26,316 bases of DNA, from positions 1-26,316 of the forward strand of contig BNXY01000038.1 of assembly GCA_025999935.1 (NCBI GenBank), in the 5' to 3' direction. Of the stretch, positions 16,571 to 23,510 are shown piece after piece. Within the stretch, counting starts at the first letter, position 1. The number at the start of each line of letters is the position of its first letter. This stretch comes from Bacteroidia bacterium (GTDB lineage: Bacteria > Bacteroidota > Bacteroidia > Bacteroidales > Azobacteroidaceae). Both the position numbers and the translations under genes were made by a program. The notes beneath the pieces are model-generated. The model had not been told where the DNA came from. It saw only the letters and a list, made by a program, of their open reading frames with translations, and did no database searches.

Positions 16571-16987
16571 TTAGCAAGGGTAATACAGTCTCTTTCTCAT
16601 ACAATTTGGATCTATATTGGTAATATATTCAAAGCAAAACTCTTCAGGTTTTGCATCGGAGACTTTACCCGGTTTCATTTGCTTTGTTTGCTTTTCAAGG
16701 CACTGCAACCAGTGTAAGTTGTATTTGTTATGATAAAAGATGTCTTTTTGAAAGCGATATTTGCTGTCTATCCAGTTTCCATCCTTCACAGATTTCAAAA
16801 GCCCCTTCGTAAGGATACAATCCATCTGCCAGGATACAGATGGGCAAGCGTGGATACTGTTTTTTAAGTTTGGCTGCCAAACGAAGGAATGGCAGATAGA
16901 ATCTTCGTAAATTAATTGTATTTTCTTTGCAATATGATTGCATTTTCTTTGCATTGTTATTGCATGAAAAACATCAAAAAAATTCAT
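16571..16987 (-). pseudogene. Degenerate DDE transposase (copy 2)
   Basis: The same remnant as in copy 1: ILADGLYPYEGAFEICE lies in one frame (about 16728-16943) and the following VKDGNWIDSKYRFQKD to YITNIDP in the other. The internal deletion removes the C-terminal GRLRWKVEN part kept by copy 1. It shares the frameshift and the missing N-terminus, so both copies descend from an already inactive gene. Confidence 0.75.
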
Positions 16988-16994
16988 ATATTTC

Positions 16995-17025
16995 TTTGTA
17001 ATTCAATAAATTATTACTATCTTTG
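16995..17025 (+). promoter_or_regulatory. Promoter inside insertion element copy 2
   Basis: TTTG at 16995-16998, a 19-nt spacer and TATCTTTG at 17018-17025, identical to copy 1. Confidence 0.7.
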
Positions 17026-17030
17026 TGGCA

Positions 17031-17085
17031 GTAAAAACAACAGCCGCAAGGCACAGTTATCACAACTTCCTTGCGGCTTTTTTTT
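17031..17085 (+). ncRNA. Predicted ~55-nt element-encoded RNA (copy 2)
   Basis: Second copy of the promoter-terminator unit, with the same sequence across the predicted transcript. Conservation of this piece in both copies, against decay of the transposase, is the reason for listing it. Confidence 0.45.
17043..17085 (+). terminator. Intrinsic terminator in insertion element copy 2
   Basis: GCCGCAAGG (17043-17051) pairs with CCTTGCGGC (17069-17077), followed by eight T residues (17078-17085). Confidence 0.85.
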
Positions 17086-17249
17086 CTAAAATATGAAAGA
17101 ACACTGTAGCTAGAAGCTCAGCCTCCAACAAAGGGGCGAAAGCCCCTCCTGCGCGCTCTTGGACTGCAAATTTAGCCGGAAATATTTATTTATGCAACTT
17201 TTCTATCTGTTTTATTTTCAATTAATTATTTTTTAGCTCTGAATAGCTG

Positions 17250-17631
17250 ATCCGCAATCAAAAGCGATTCCGGTTATTGAATCGTGAGTCGCAGTCAATA
17301 ATTCACAAGATTTATTGATTCTTTGCCGGCTCAAATAGTCCGAGAACTTTTGGTTTTTATGCTTTCTAAAAAAACGGCTTACACTGTTGGGGCGCATGTA
17401 AATCCAAATCGAAAGAAAAACCTGGATTCCCGCGCATCGGATTGTGGATAGCGAGTGTTATCGGATTAGCGATTGTGGCCGGAAGAATGATACAGCGCTG
17501 AAATTATATCTATTTGTATAACCGATAGAATTTATAAATTAATTAAACTATTGAATAATAGTTATTAACGATATTTCATAAGGCAGAATATAATATTTAT
17601 TCTTAACTTTGCAAAAAAACAATTCATTGAT
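17250..17631. other. Gene-poor stretch with a possible membrane-protein fragment
   Basis: No complete gene is seen. A plus-strand frame between stops at 17367 and 17499-17501 reads KEKPGFPRIGLWIASVIGLA and continues IVAGRMIQR before its stop, which looks like a single membrane helix at a protein C-terminus. It has no start codon. It may be the tail of a gene destroyed when element copy 2 inserted. The rest of the stretch shows nothing recognisable. Confidence 0.3.
17604..17611 (+). promoter_or_regulatory. Putative -7 box upstream of the YgjP-like gene
   Basis: TAACTTTG matches TAnnTTTG; the -33 region is not clear. It is about 20 nt upstream of the 20-codon ORF and about 110 nt upstream of the metallopeptidase ATG. 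Confidence 0.5.
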
Positions 17632-17694
17632 ATGAGATTTTGGAGCGAACTTGTTTGGGTGGCAATCAACAGCATAGACCCTGATATTGTATAG
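17632..17694 (+). CDS. Possible 20-residue leader ORF
   Basis: ATG at 17632 opens MRFWSELVWVAINSIDPDIV and stops at 17692-17694, 29 nt before the YgjP-like gene. It is the first ATG after the putative promoter. Leader peptide, small membrane-active peptide, or chance frame; no family recognised. Confidence 0.3.
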   Translation: MRFWSELVWVAINSIDPDIV

Positions 17695-17723
17695 TTCCTC
17701 ATTTTTTATAGCCTATTCATAGC

Positions 17724-18284
17724 ATGACAGAAACGACAAAAATAATACAAGATCCTTTGTTGGGCGAAGTTTTATTCCGGAAAAATATTCGAGCAAAAAA
17801 ATACATTATCCGGATTAAACAGGATGTTGTAAATGTGACGATTCCATACAGGGGAAGCGTTAGAGAAGCTGAAAGTTTTTTTCGAAAGAACAGGGAACTG
17901 ATTATCCGAAGAAAAGCCGAATTAAAGGCTCGGACTACTCAGCCTATCTTCACAGAAAATGAGGCTTTACTAAGAAAACAGGCTCAATTTTTTTTGCCGG
18001 TAAAATTAGCGGAACTCGCCCATTTGCACGGATTTATTTATGAATCTGTGCAAATAAGAAAGAGCAAAACCCGTTGGGGATCTTGCTCTTCAAAATCAGC
18101 AATCAATTTGTCTTTTTATCTGATGCTTTTGCCTCAGCATCTGATTGAATATGTATTGTTACATGAACTCTGTCATACCGTTCAATTGAACCACAGTCCC
18201 GCATTTTGGGCTTTATTGGATAAATGCACGCAAGGAAAAGCGAAAGCGCTTCGAAAAGAGATCAGGAAATATAAAATTCCTTGA
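17724..18284 (+). CDS. YgjP-like (DUF45) zinc metallopeptidase-fold protein
   Basis: A 186-residue protein of the YgjP/DUF45 family, with a gluzincin-like fold. The zinc site is visible as HELCH (about residues 147-151) followed by LNHSPAFW with a third ligand His. The conserved RWGSCS motif precedes it (about 117-122). The N-terminal region is the beta-rich family segment (AKKYIIRIKQDVVNVTIPYR). Its substrate is not known. It is somewhat shorter than many members (often 220-240 residues), mainly in the N-terminal part. It converges with the ECF operon, with 8 nt between stop codons and no clear terminator. Confidence 0.88.
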   Translation: MTETTKIIQDPLLGEVLFRKNIRAKKYIIRIKQDVVNVTIPYRGSVREAESFFRKNRELIIRRKAELKARTTQPIFTENEALLRKQAQFFLPVKLAELAHLHGFIYESVQIRKSKTRWGSCSSKSAINLSFYLMLLPQHLIEYVLLHELCHTVQLNHSPAFWALLDKCTQGKAKALRKEIRKYKIP

Positions 18285-18292
18285 TTCACTTT

Positions 18293-18841
18293 TTATTTCT
18301 TTTTGTCGTCCGGTTTGTTTGGTTGGCCGGAACCAGACCGATCAGGACGGTTGTCCGGTCTGCCTTCCGGACGAGGCCCTCTTTCTGTTGGGTATTGATC
18401 CAGCATTTGTCTTGCGAATTGTTGTTCGGCAAAAATATAAAGCACTATTTTTTTTGCCGGAATCACTTTCGGAAATTTTACCGTATAATATTCCTGTTCC
18501 AATTTGGCTTCTTTTATTTTAGTATCTGCACACAAATTCACAAAATCTTTACATTCACTTTCCGAATGGTTTTCTTCTTTTTTATGTTGATTAAAATCAC
18601 GCATTGCCTTCATTAATTGTCGGTTAAGTTCAAATTTCTTTGCCTCTAATTCATTACATAAAGGCCAAAAAACTTTGGCTTCTTCATTACTTAAATCCAT
18701 TGCTTTTGTAATAAAAGCAATCCTTTTTTCTTTAAATTCTTCAAAGGCTTGTTTTCTTTTGTCGTCTTGTTGCGCAAAAAGAAGCAGATTTATTCCTGCG
18801 AATATAAACAAAAACAGTAATATTATTTTTTTCGTCTTCAT
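18293..18841 (-). CDS. Periplasmic sensor-like protein of the ECF sigma cluster
   Basis: A 182-residue exported protein with a signal peptide (MKTKKIILLFLFIFAGINLLLFA) and a helical, charged body containing FITKAMDLSNEEAKVFWPLC and ELEAKKFELNRQLMKAM. This matches the Spy/CpxP-like proteins often labelled sensor of ECF-type sigma factor in Bacteroidota. The C-terminus is a low-complexity Pro/Arg/Gly/Asp tail (GPRPEGRPDNRPDRSGSG) followed by lysines. Two Cys (NELC-type and NLCADTK) could be redox- or metal-responsive, but that is inference. It is the third gene of the sigma / anti-sigma / sensor cluster, 22 nt after the anti-sigma gene. Confidence 0.75.
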   Translation of the reverse strand: MKTKKIILLFLFIFAGINLLLFAQQDDKRKQAFEEFKEKRIAFITKAMDLSNEEAKVFWPLCNELEAKKFELNRQLMKAMRDFNQHKKEENHSESECKDFVNLCADTKIKEAKLEQEYYTVKFPKVIPAKKIVLYIFAEQQFARQMLDQYPTERGPRPEGRPDNRPDRSGSGQPNKPDDKKK

Positions 18842-18863
18842 TATTGATTGTTCTATTTATCTC

Positions 18864-19247
18864 TTAATAGCTAATTTCCGAATAACCGGCCGAATAGAAT
18901 GTATCATCGTACACCAATTTGGCCAATCGATTATCGTAATAATCATAAAACTCTTCTATTTCTGACGGGGAATTGACCTCAATTCCCTCAGAAGCAAGCG
19001 TTTTAATCATTGATTGCTGGGGTGTGCCGACAAATATTTTAACCATCAGTGCAATTCCGGCAAACATGGCAGCCATATACACCCAAGGCTGCATTTGTTG
19101 CCAAAGGTTGATTGTTTTTGGGCTTTCGACAACGCGGTCGGGCAATTGCCTCATGATGTCATTCGTCAAGCCTTCAAAGTACCCTTCGGGTGTTTTGAAA
19201 GGGTCAACCTTTACTAAATCATTTAATTTTAATGTTTTTTTACTCAT
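18864..19247 (-). CDS. Short single-pass membrane protein, probable anti-sigma factor
   Basis: A 127-residue protein. The cytoplasmic N-terminus has the KVDPFKTPEGYFEGLTNDIM segment common in Bacteroidota anti-sigma-like proteins. One membrane helix follows (about residues 54-74, VYMAAMFAGIALMVKIFV), then a periplasmic C-terminus rich in Tyr/Asp/Glu. It has no HxxxCxxC zinc anti-sigma motif. The ATG at 19247 has a clear GGGAGGA ribosome-binding site 7 nt upstream, unusual for this phylum; the in-frame TTG at 19253 is too close to it. It lies 44 nt after the sigma gene. The anti-sigma role is inferred from position and topology. Confidence 0.65.
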   Translation of the reverse strand: MSKKTLKLNDLVKVDPFKTPEGYFEGLTNDIMRQLPDRVVESPKTINLWQQMQPWVYMAAMFAGIALMVKIFVGTPQQSMIKTLASEGIEVNSPSEIEEFYDYYDNRLAKLVYDDTFYSAGYSEISY

Positions 19248-19291
19248 ATTCAATCCTCCCTATACCATAGACTATTTAAACCGAAAAAAGT

Positions 19292-19846
19292 TTAATCACG
19301 ATTCAAAAATTCTTCAATTTTTTTTGTTGCATGATGATACGATGCTTTTAAAGCGCCCACAGAGGTTCCCATTATTTCAGACATTTCTTCATAAGGTATT
19401 TCTTCGTAATAGCGTAAATTAAAAACCGCCCTTTGCTTTTCCGGCAAGGATAAAATCGCTTTTTGAAGTTTGAGTTGGATTTCATCGCCGTCAAAATATC
19501 CGTCACTTTCCAACTTGTCAACCAAAAACGCTTCCGAGTCGTTCATCGAAACGGTATTTTGCAAACGTTGTTTATTTAAAAACGTTATTGATTCATTGAA
19601 TGCAATCCGATACAACCAAGTCGATAATTTGGCGTCTCCCCGAAAGAGGTCGATGTTCATCCATGCTTTTAGAAATGTATTCTGTAACAAATCGTTGGCA
19701 TCATCATGAGAAACTACCATTTTCCGAATCTGGCGGTATAATTTTTCGCTATAATAAGAAACAATCAACTCAAAAGCCTTCCTTTGCAAACCCGGATCAG
19801 CGCTTCGTAATTGTCGTAATGTTTCCTCTTCGTTATATAACTTCAT
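19292..19846 (-). CDS. ECF-type RNA polymerase sigma factor
   Basis: A 184-residue sigma-70 family factor with only regions 2 and 4. Region 2 includes DDANDLLQNTFLKAWMNIDLF and STWLYRIAFNESI. Region 4 includes LPEKQRAVFNLRYYEEIPYEEM and the helix-turn-helix GTSVGALKASYHHATKKIEEF. It is the first gene of the three-gene cluster and probably directs a regulon answering to the periplasmic sensor. A TATTTTTG -7-like box lies at the complement of 19868-19875, so transcription would start about 15 nt before the ATG. Confidence 0.93.
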   Translation of the reverse strand: MKLYNEEETLRQLRSADPGLQRKAFELIVSYYSEKLYRQIRKMVVSHDDANDLLQNTFLKAWMNIDLFRGDAKLSTWLYRIAFNESITFLNKQRLQNTVSMNDSEAFLVDKLESDGYFDGDEIQLKLQKAILSLPEKQRAVFNLRYYEEIPYEEMSEIMGTSVGALKASYHHATKKIEEFLNRD

Positions 19847-19867
19847 GCATTCAATTCAATTCAGCGA

Positions 19868-19875
19868 CAAAAATA
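19868..19875 (-). promoter_or_regulatory. Putative -7 box of the ECF sigma operon
   Basis: The minus strand reads TATTTTTG here. No good -33 TTTG is seen at 19-21 nt, which could mean an activated promoter or one read by another sigma factor. Confidence 0.35.
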
Positions 19876-20076
19876 GTAAAAAAAAATGGCGTTTCTTTAC
19901 AGATAAGCTGTTTTTTTATTAAATTATTATTTGTTTTCAAAATTCTATCTGTATTTGCATCGTATCGCATCCTAATCAGGTACTCATTATCATCTTTCGT
20001 ATAACTTTATAAGTTGGGCTGTACAGGATTTCTTGGATGGAAACTGCTTTCATTCAGCGGGATCATCAATAAACTG

Positions 20077-20453
20077 CTATTGATTCATCCACTCCTTAAA
20101 CGCGGCAACCCGCTCCCGGCTTACGATTATTTCTTCCTTTTCAGTCCGGTTGGTCAGAATAATTTTCAACCGATTCGACGAATAAGCGATGATATCCTGA
20201 ATAGCGGAGAAACGGAATCATTATTCATGCCGACATAAAACGTCGCATTAAGTACGTTGCAATTGATTTTCGTTCCTTCCACAACATCTAAATTTCGCCA
20301 TTTCATGGTAACATCATACACCTGAATTTCAGATGTTTTAGCTTTAATATCATTCGGTTTGAGAGCGATATATTTTTCGATATCATTGCCCTGTGCAGAT
20401 ACGCCATTTGTAATCAAAACAAATGCCGGAATTAAATAAATTAGCGTTTTCAT
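20077..20453 (-). pseudogene. Exported protein gene with a frameshift
   Basis: The frame from the ATG at 20453 has a signal peptide (MKTLIYLIPAFVLITNGVSA) and a short body (IQVYDVTMKWRNLDVVEGTK, NATFYVGMNND). Around 20205-20215 coding quality moves to another minus-strand frame that continues FRFSAIQDIIAYSSNRLKII and EKEEIIVSRERVAAFKEWMN, ending at a stop at 20077-20079. Joined, the protein would be about 125 residues. Without the shift the frame ends at 20166 with an arginine-rich tail (SSLIRRIG). Either a real inactivating frameshift or a single-base sequence error. Family not recognised. Confidence 0.6.
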
Positions 20454-20570
20454 ATAATTTCTTTGCTTTTAATTAATAATGCTGCAAAGTAAATGGATGA
20501 AAACTAATTAAGCAATTCAAAGTTGCAGAGTCGTTGTTTTATGGGGCGGAATAGCCAATCTTCAAATACG

Positions 20571-22085
20571 TTATCGCTTCATCAACACCCGATACATCCG
20601 CACAAAAGTAGGTACAGGCATCCCTATATGCTTTTTGAAACGCGATGCAGCAATGGCAATCAAAGTTATCGCACCCAAAATCACGCTATATCCAAACAGT
20701 TCTTGCAGCGTATTTACCATTGGCAAATTAGATTGTGCAGCATTTTCGCCGAGCAAAGCCAAATTTTTCGATAACACGCCACTCATGGCGCGGGAATAAA
20801 TTGCATCTCCGATAGGTGAAGCTATGCCCGTGCGGATAAAGCCCAATATGCAAATGACTTGAAAATAGTTTCTGAAACGAGCGGTAGCTTGCGCATAGAC
20901 TGTTAGCGTAATAAAAATAACGACCTGCCCGAAACCGCAGCAAACGAGCGGCAGATAAAGTTTTTCGATATTGGTGGCGGGCGACATCAGAAAATACATC
21001 ATCACCGTGTAAAACACGATAAACGACATGCCGATAAATGTAACGAGTTTTTTATGCCATTGCAGGTGGGAGAGGGTAAACCACGAAAAAACTGCGCCCA
21101 ACGCCATGCCGAAAAATTCAAACCATTTGAGCGAAACCGTATTGAGCGTATCGAAATGGAGGATTGCGCCCGTAAACGTATTTTGCAAGACCGTTTTTGT
21201 CGTAAGCAGAATACCCATCAGCAGAAATACCACTAACAAATTAAGCAGATTTTTTGTTTTGAACGCATCTACTTCCAAAAAGGGGTGCCGCACGTTGAAT
21301 ATTCGCCAAATACTGAACGCCAATGCCAAGGTTGCCGCACCGAGTGCCACACGGATATACGCCGAATCCAACCAGTTGAGTTGATTACCGTACTGCACCA
21401 CAAAGATGAGCGAAAGAATAAACGTACTCCACAACACCAGCCCCAGCCAATCGACGCCGTAGAGCGGCATTTTCGGCATCGGACGGAAGGGGCGCATCAA
21501 CACGTAGGCGCACAGAATTACGACGAGCAACAAGCCAATGGCTAAAATATGCACATATCGCCAATTGTAGAAGTAAATGATGTGAGTGCTTGCAATATCA
21601 AAAACGTGAACCACGCCGAGCACAATGAAAAACACAAACGAAAGGAATACCGCGTAATTGTGTGTGGGTGCAACTTTGGGCAAAACGGACGAAAGGCACT
21701 CGAAAGCGCCGAACAGCCGCGCGAATCCTGCAATAAAACAGAGCAACACAAGCAAAGGCGTTGAATGAACGTATGGCACAATAAGGTTGCATCCAATCAA
21801 CATAAGTGCAGCCGTTATCAGGCAGGTGCGGTTCGTGAAACGGAATTTCAGTCGGAATGCCACCGGGAAATACATCGTCAATCCAATCAGCATAGCGTGG
21901 CTCATCATTTTCACGTCGTTGGGCGTAATGGCGAGGCTGCCCTCCATCTGGCTCATCGCGGTAAAATACATGCCGTTGGAAAATTGGAAACACGCCAGAA
22001 ACAGCATGTAAATCCAAAAACGGAACGAGTCGGGGACAAATTCCCTGAAGGACATGAAGCGAAAGGGAGTGTTTTGTTGTTGCAT
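20571..22085 (-). CDS. MFS efflux transporter, EmrB/DHA2-like
   Basis: A 504-residue inner-membrane transporter with about 14 hydrophobic segments, as in the DHA2 drug:proton antiporter group. It starts MQQQNTPFRFMSFREFVPDS and its first membrane helices include MYFPVAFRLKFRF in place of the usual motif A loop. The usual partner is an EmrA-type membrane-fusion protein, and such a gene is found on the same strand at 25447-26316. About 3.3 kb of toxin-antitoxin and REP sequence now separates them. Without nearby promoter evidence, its expression may depend on read-through or on a promoter from the inserted cassette. The substrate cannot be inferred. Confidence 0.85.
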   Translation of the reverse strand: MQQQNTPFRFMSFREFVPDSFRFWIYMLFLACFQFSNGMYFTAMSQMEGSLAITPNDVKMMSHAMLIGLTMYFPVAFRLKFRFTNRTCLITAALMLIGCNLIVPYVHSTPLLVLLCFIAGFARLFGAFECLSSVLPKVAPTHNYAVFLSFVFFIVLGVVHVFDIASTHIIYFYNWRYVHILAIGLLLVVILCAYVLMRPFRPMPKMPLYGVDWLGLVLWSTFILSLIFVVQYGNQLNWLDSAYIRVALGAATLALAFSIWRIFNVRHPFLEVDAFKTKNLLNLLVVFLLMGILLTTKTVLQNTFTGAILHFDTLNTVSLKWFEFFGMALGAVFSWFTLSHLQWHKKLVTFIGMSFIVFYTVMMYFLMSPATNIEKLYLPLVCCGFGQVVIFITLTVYAQATARFRNYFQVICILGFIRTGIASPIGDAIYSRAMSGVLSKNLALLGENAAQSNLPMVNTLQELFGYSVILGAITLIAIAASRFKKHIGMPVPTFVRMYRVLMKR

Positions 22086-22145
22086 ATTATTATTTTTTTT
22101 TAGCACGCAGATAACGCAGATTTAATGGATTTTCTCGAATTTTTC
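22060..22145. repeat. Left copy of the hlyD/MFS junction repeat
   Basis: This segment covers the first codons of the MFS gene and its upstream sequence with GCACGCAGATAACGCA. It aligns with 25304-25391 at roughly 70-80 percent identity. The two copies bracket the toxin-antitoxin cassette. The GCACGCAGAT(A/G)ACGCAGATT part is a dispersed intergenic repeat type common in Bacteroidota. Confidence 0.65.
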
Positions 22146-22152
22146 TTTTTTT

Positions 22153-22199
22153 GTCCCGCAGGGACAGCACTTTATTAACCGTATGCTTTAGCTTACGGA
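22153..22199 (+). repeat. REP-type repeat, left arm of a 47-nt inverted pair
   Basis: Contains GTCCCGCAGGGAC and the palindrome-like CCGTATGCTTTAGCTTACGG. It is the reverse complement of 22649-22695 with a single mismatch. A second, shorter inverted pair lies inside: 22223-22244 versus 22605-22626, around the core GTCC(T/C)GCA(G/A)GGACGACACTT. Confidence 0.85.
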
Positions 22200-22246
22200 T
22201 AGGCGATAACTCACTATCCCCAAAGTCCTGCAGGGACGACACTTGA

Positions 22247-22590
22247 TTATCTGTTCCAATCACGCTCGTCGAAATCCAAGCCCATTTCCTTGATAAATGC
22301 AATATATTCATCTTTAAATGTTACTGTTTTATGGTGTTCTTGTTGATTAATTATATAATTGATTATCGTTTGTTTATCTTCCATACTTTTGGATAATGCG
22401 GCATATCCTTCACCCCATGCACATGCACGTGGTCGGGCATCGAATTGATACGATAAAGATAACCGCCTTTGTTTTTTATTATTCCCCATATTTCCTGATA
22501 GAGAAATTTCACTCTGTCGTCTGTCGGCAGCGTGAGTTCGCTTTTGTATGTGCGAACAACAGCGTGTATCAGTAAATTTACATAACTCAT
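22247..22590 (-). pseudogene. Broken REP-associated tyrosine transposase (Y1/IS200-like)
   Basis: The frame from the ATG at 22590 starts MSYVNLLIHAVVRTYKSELT and reaches the HUH motif PDHVHVHG, as in Y1 transposases. Coding then jumps to the second minus-strand frame: WGEGYAALSKSMEDKQTIIN, then YIINQQEHHKT with the probable catalytic Tyr, and the family-typical end MGLDFDERDWNR. About 50 residues that normally separate these parts are missing, so an internal deletion and a frame change have inactivated it. Short Y1 proteins flanked by inverted REP palindromes are RAYTs, and the flanking arms here fit that arrangement. Confidence 0.8.
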
Positions 22591-22648
22591 AATTTCATCG
22601 TATTAAGTGTCGTCCTTGCGGGACTTAAGAGTGTGTGCATTTGCCTTG

Positions 22649-22695
22649 TCCGTAAGCTAAAGCATACGGTTAATAAAGTGTTGTCCCTGCGGGAC
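22649..22695 (-). repeat. REP-type repeat, right arm of a 47-nt inverted pair
   Basis: Reverse complement of 22153-22199 with one mismatch. Its outer end lies 17 nt from the break point of the AbiEii-like gene, so the REP/RAYT unit appears to be what truncated that gene. Confidence 0.85.
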
Positions 22696-22712
22696 AGTGC
22701 GTTGCGCAATAT

Positions 22713-22823
22713 AAGTCCTGCCAACGTGATTAGCTGCATTACTTCGTGAGTGGCGTTGTCTTTTTCCTCTTTTGTTGTCGGCGAATATTGCGACAGCATA
22801 TTTTTGAAAATTGAGTTGGGCAT
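22713..22823 (-). pseudogene. N-terminal remnant of an AbiEii-type nucleotidyltransferase toxin
   Basis: From the ATG at 22823 the frame reads MPNSIFKNMLSQYSPTTKEE followed by KDNATHEVMQLITLAGL. This matches my recollection of the start of Bacteroidota AbiEii/AbiGii toxins (…EVMQ-I-LAGLYRGGFF, then the GG-T-LR nucleotidyltransferase motif). After LAGL the sequence passes into REP repeat and the catalytic domain is absent, so no toxin is made. It lies 21 nt after the HIRAN gene in the same direction, as expected for the last gene of the abiEi-led transcript. Only about 37 residues support the identification. Confidence 0.6.
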
Positions 22824-22844
22824 AAATCTATTAACTTGAATTTT

Positions 22845-23510
22845 TTAAATGGTTTTTATTAATGGATTAAATACTTTCACAAAAACTTGTTTTGTATCGT
22901 TTGTATTGACAATGTGTTCAACCACAATTTTGAGATTATCTGCTTCTTTATCTATAAAAACTTCATTATGCCCTTTTTTAATATACCCAACAACATCTTG
23001 TCCAAATAATATCTTAATTGCATTTTTATCTTGTTTTAAGTTTTCCCTTTTAAAAGTAAATTCATCTCCTTTCTTTAGTTTACGTATATCAAAGAGTGAA
23101 TGACTCAAACCAGCAATGTCTGTAATAAACGATAAGTCTTCTCGCAATTCAAAACACGCTAAAAATTCAAAATTATCATTTTGACTCATTCCTTGTGTCA
23201 TTGCCAATAAATACAGTTTGTTTTCAATGTATTCATCTTGAACTCTCCAAAATTTTAATAATTCTTTTGCGTCAGAGCGTTCTATATTTATTAATCTTGT
23301 GGCAAATAAACTCAAAACATTTTTATGTTCTGTAGTTCCAACACTCAATCCAGGATAGCCCATAAAGCCATCCCTGCGTGCCTGATTTACACCATCATAT
23401 AAATATCTGAAATTCACATCGTTATCTTGTTGAGTGATTTCGCCAATCATAACGCGGGGCTGACCTTTTGAATGTCGCCAAGCCAAATATATTTTACTGA
23501 ATTTATTCAT
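22845..23510 (-). CDS. HIRAN-domain protein with HipA-N-like front half
   Basis: A 221-residue protein. The C-terminal half (about 123-215) fits the HIRAN domain: AGLSHSLFDIRKLKKGDEFT, KQDKNAIKILFG, DVVGYIKKG. HIRAN is a small beta-barrel, known in HLTF to bind single-stranded DNA ends and elsewhere linked to DNA-processing proteins. The N-terminal half (IYLAWRHSKGQPRVMIGEIT, FRYLYDGVNQA, NVLSLFATRLINIERSD) resembles the segment preceding HIRAN in bacterial proteins paired with HipA-like kinases, and is similar in layout to the HipA N-terminal subdomain. Its ATG overlaps the kinase stop by 8 nt, indicating translational coupling. A role as kinase partner, as HipS is to HipT in split HipBST systems, is inference. 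Confidence 0.75.
   Translation of the reverse strand: MNKFSKIYLAWRHSKGQPRVMIGEITQQDNDVNFRYLYDGVNQARRDGFMGYPGLSVGTTEHKNVLSLFATRLINIERSDAKELLKFWRVQDEYIENKLYLLAMTQGMSQNDNFEFLACFELREDLSFITDIAGLSHSLFDIRKLKKGDEFTFKRENLKQDKNAIKILFGQDVVGYIKKGHNEVFIDKEADNLKIVVEHIVNTNDTKQVFVKVFNPLIKTI

Larger units (their letters stand above)
16523..17249. mobile_element. Non-autonomous insertion element, copy 2
   Basis: A 727-bp sister of the element at 128-1023 in the same orientation. The left end is identical (CAGCGATTCAGGG); the right end read inward is CAGCTATTCAGAGC. It lacks about 170 bp that copy 1 has near its left end; the junction is at about 16611. Elsewhere it differs by scattered single bases. It keeps the plus-strand promoter, terminator and GNRA hairpin. 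No target-site duplication is visible (left flank ends CGGC, right flank begins ATCC). Confidence 0.8.

Noticed and set aside
19847..20076. Gene between the ECF sigma operon and the frameshifted exported protein
   Set aside because: No frame with plausible start and coding character; only the putative sigma promoter box is recognisable.
20571..22085. MFS gene starting at the upstream in-frame GTG at 22106
   Set aside because: The ATG at 22085 gives the MQQ-N-PFR start shared with the relic at 25329; the upstream part is dispersed-repeat sequence.
22153..22695. CRISPR-like array
   Set aside because: The repeats are inverted palindromic pairs around a Y1 transposase remnant, not regularly spaced direct repeats with unique spacers.
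22587..22823. A 78-codon intact small gene
   Set aside because: After about codon 37 the frame runs through the REP palindrome, so the second half is repeat sequence and not a conserved protein.
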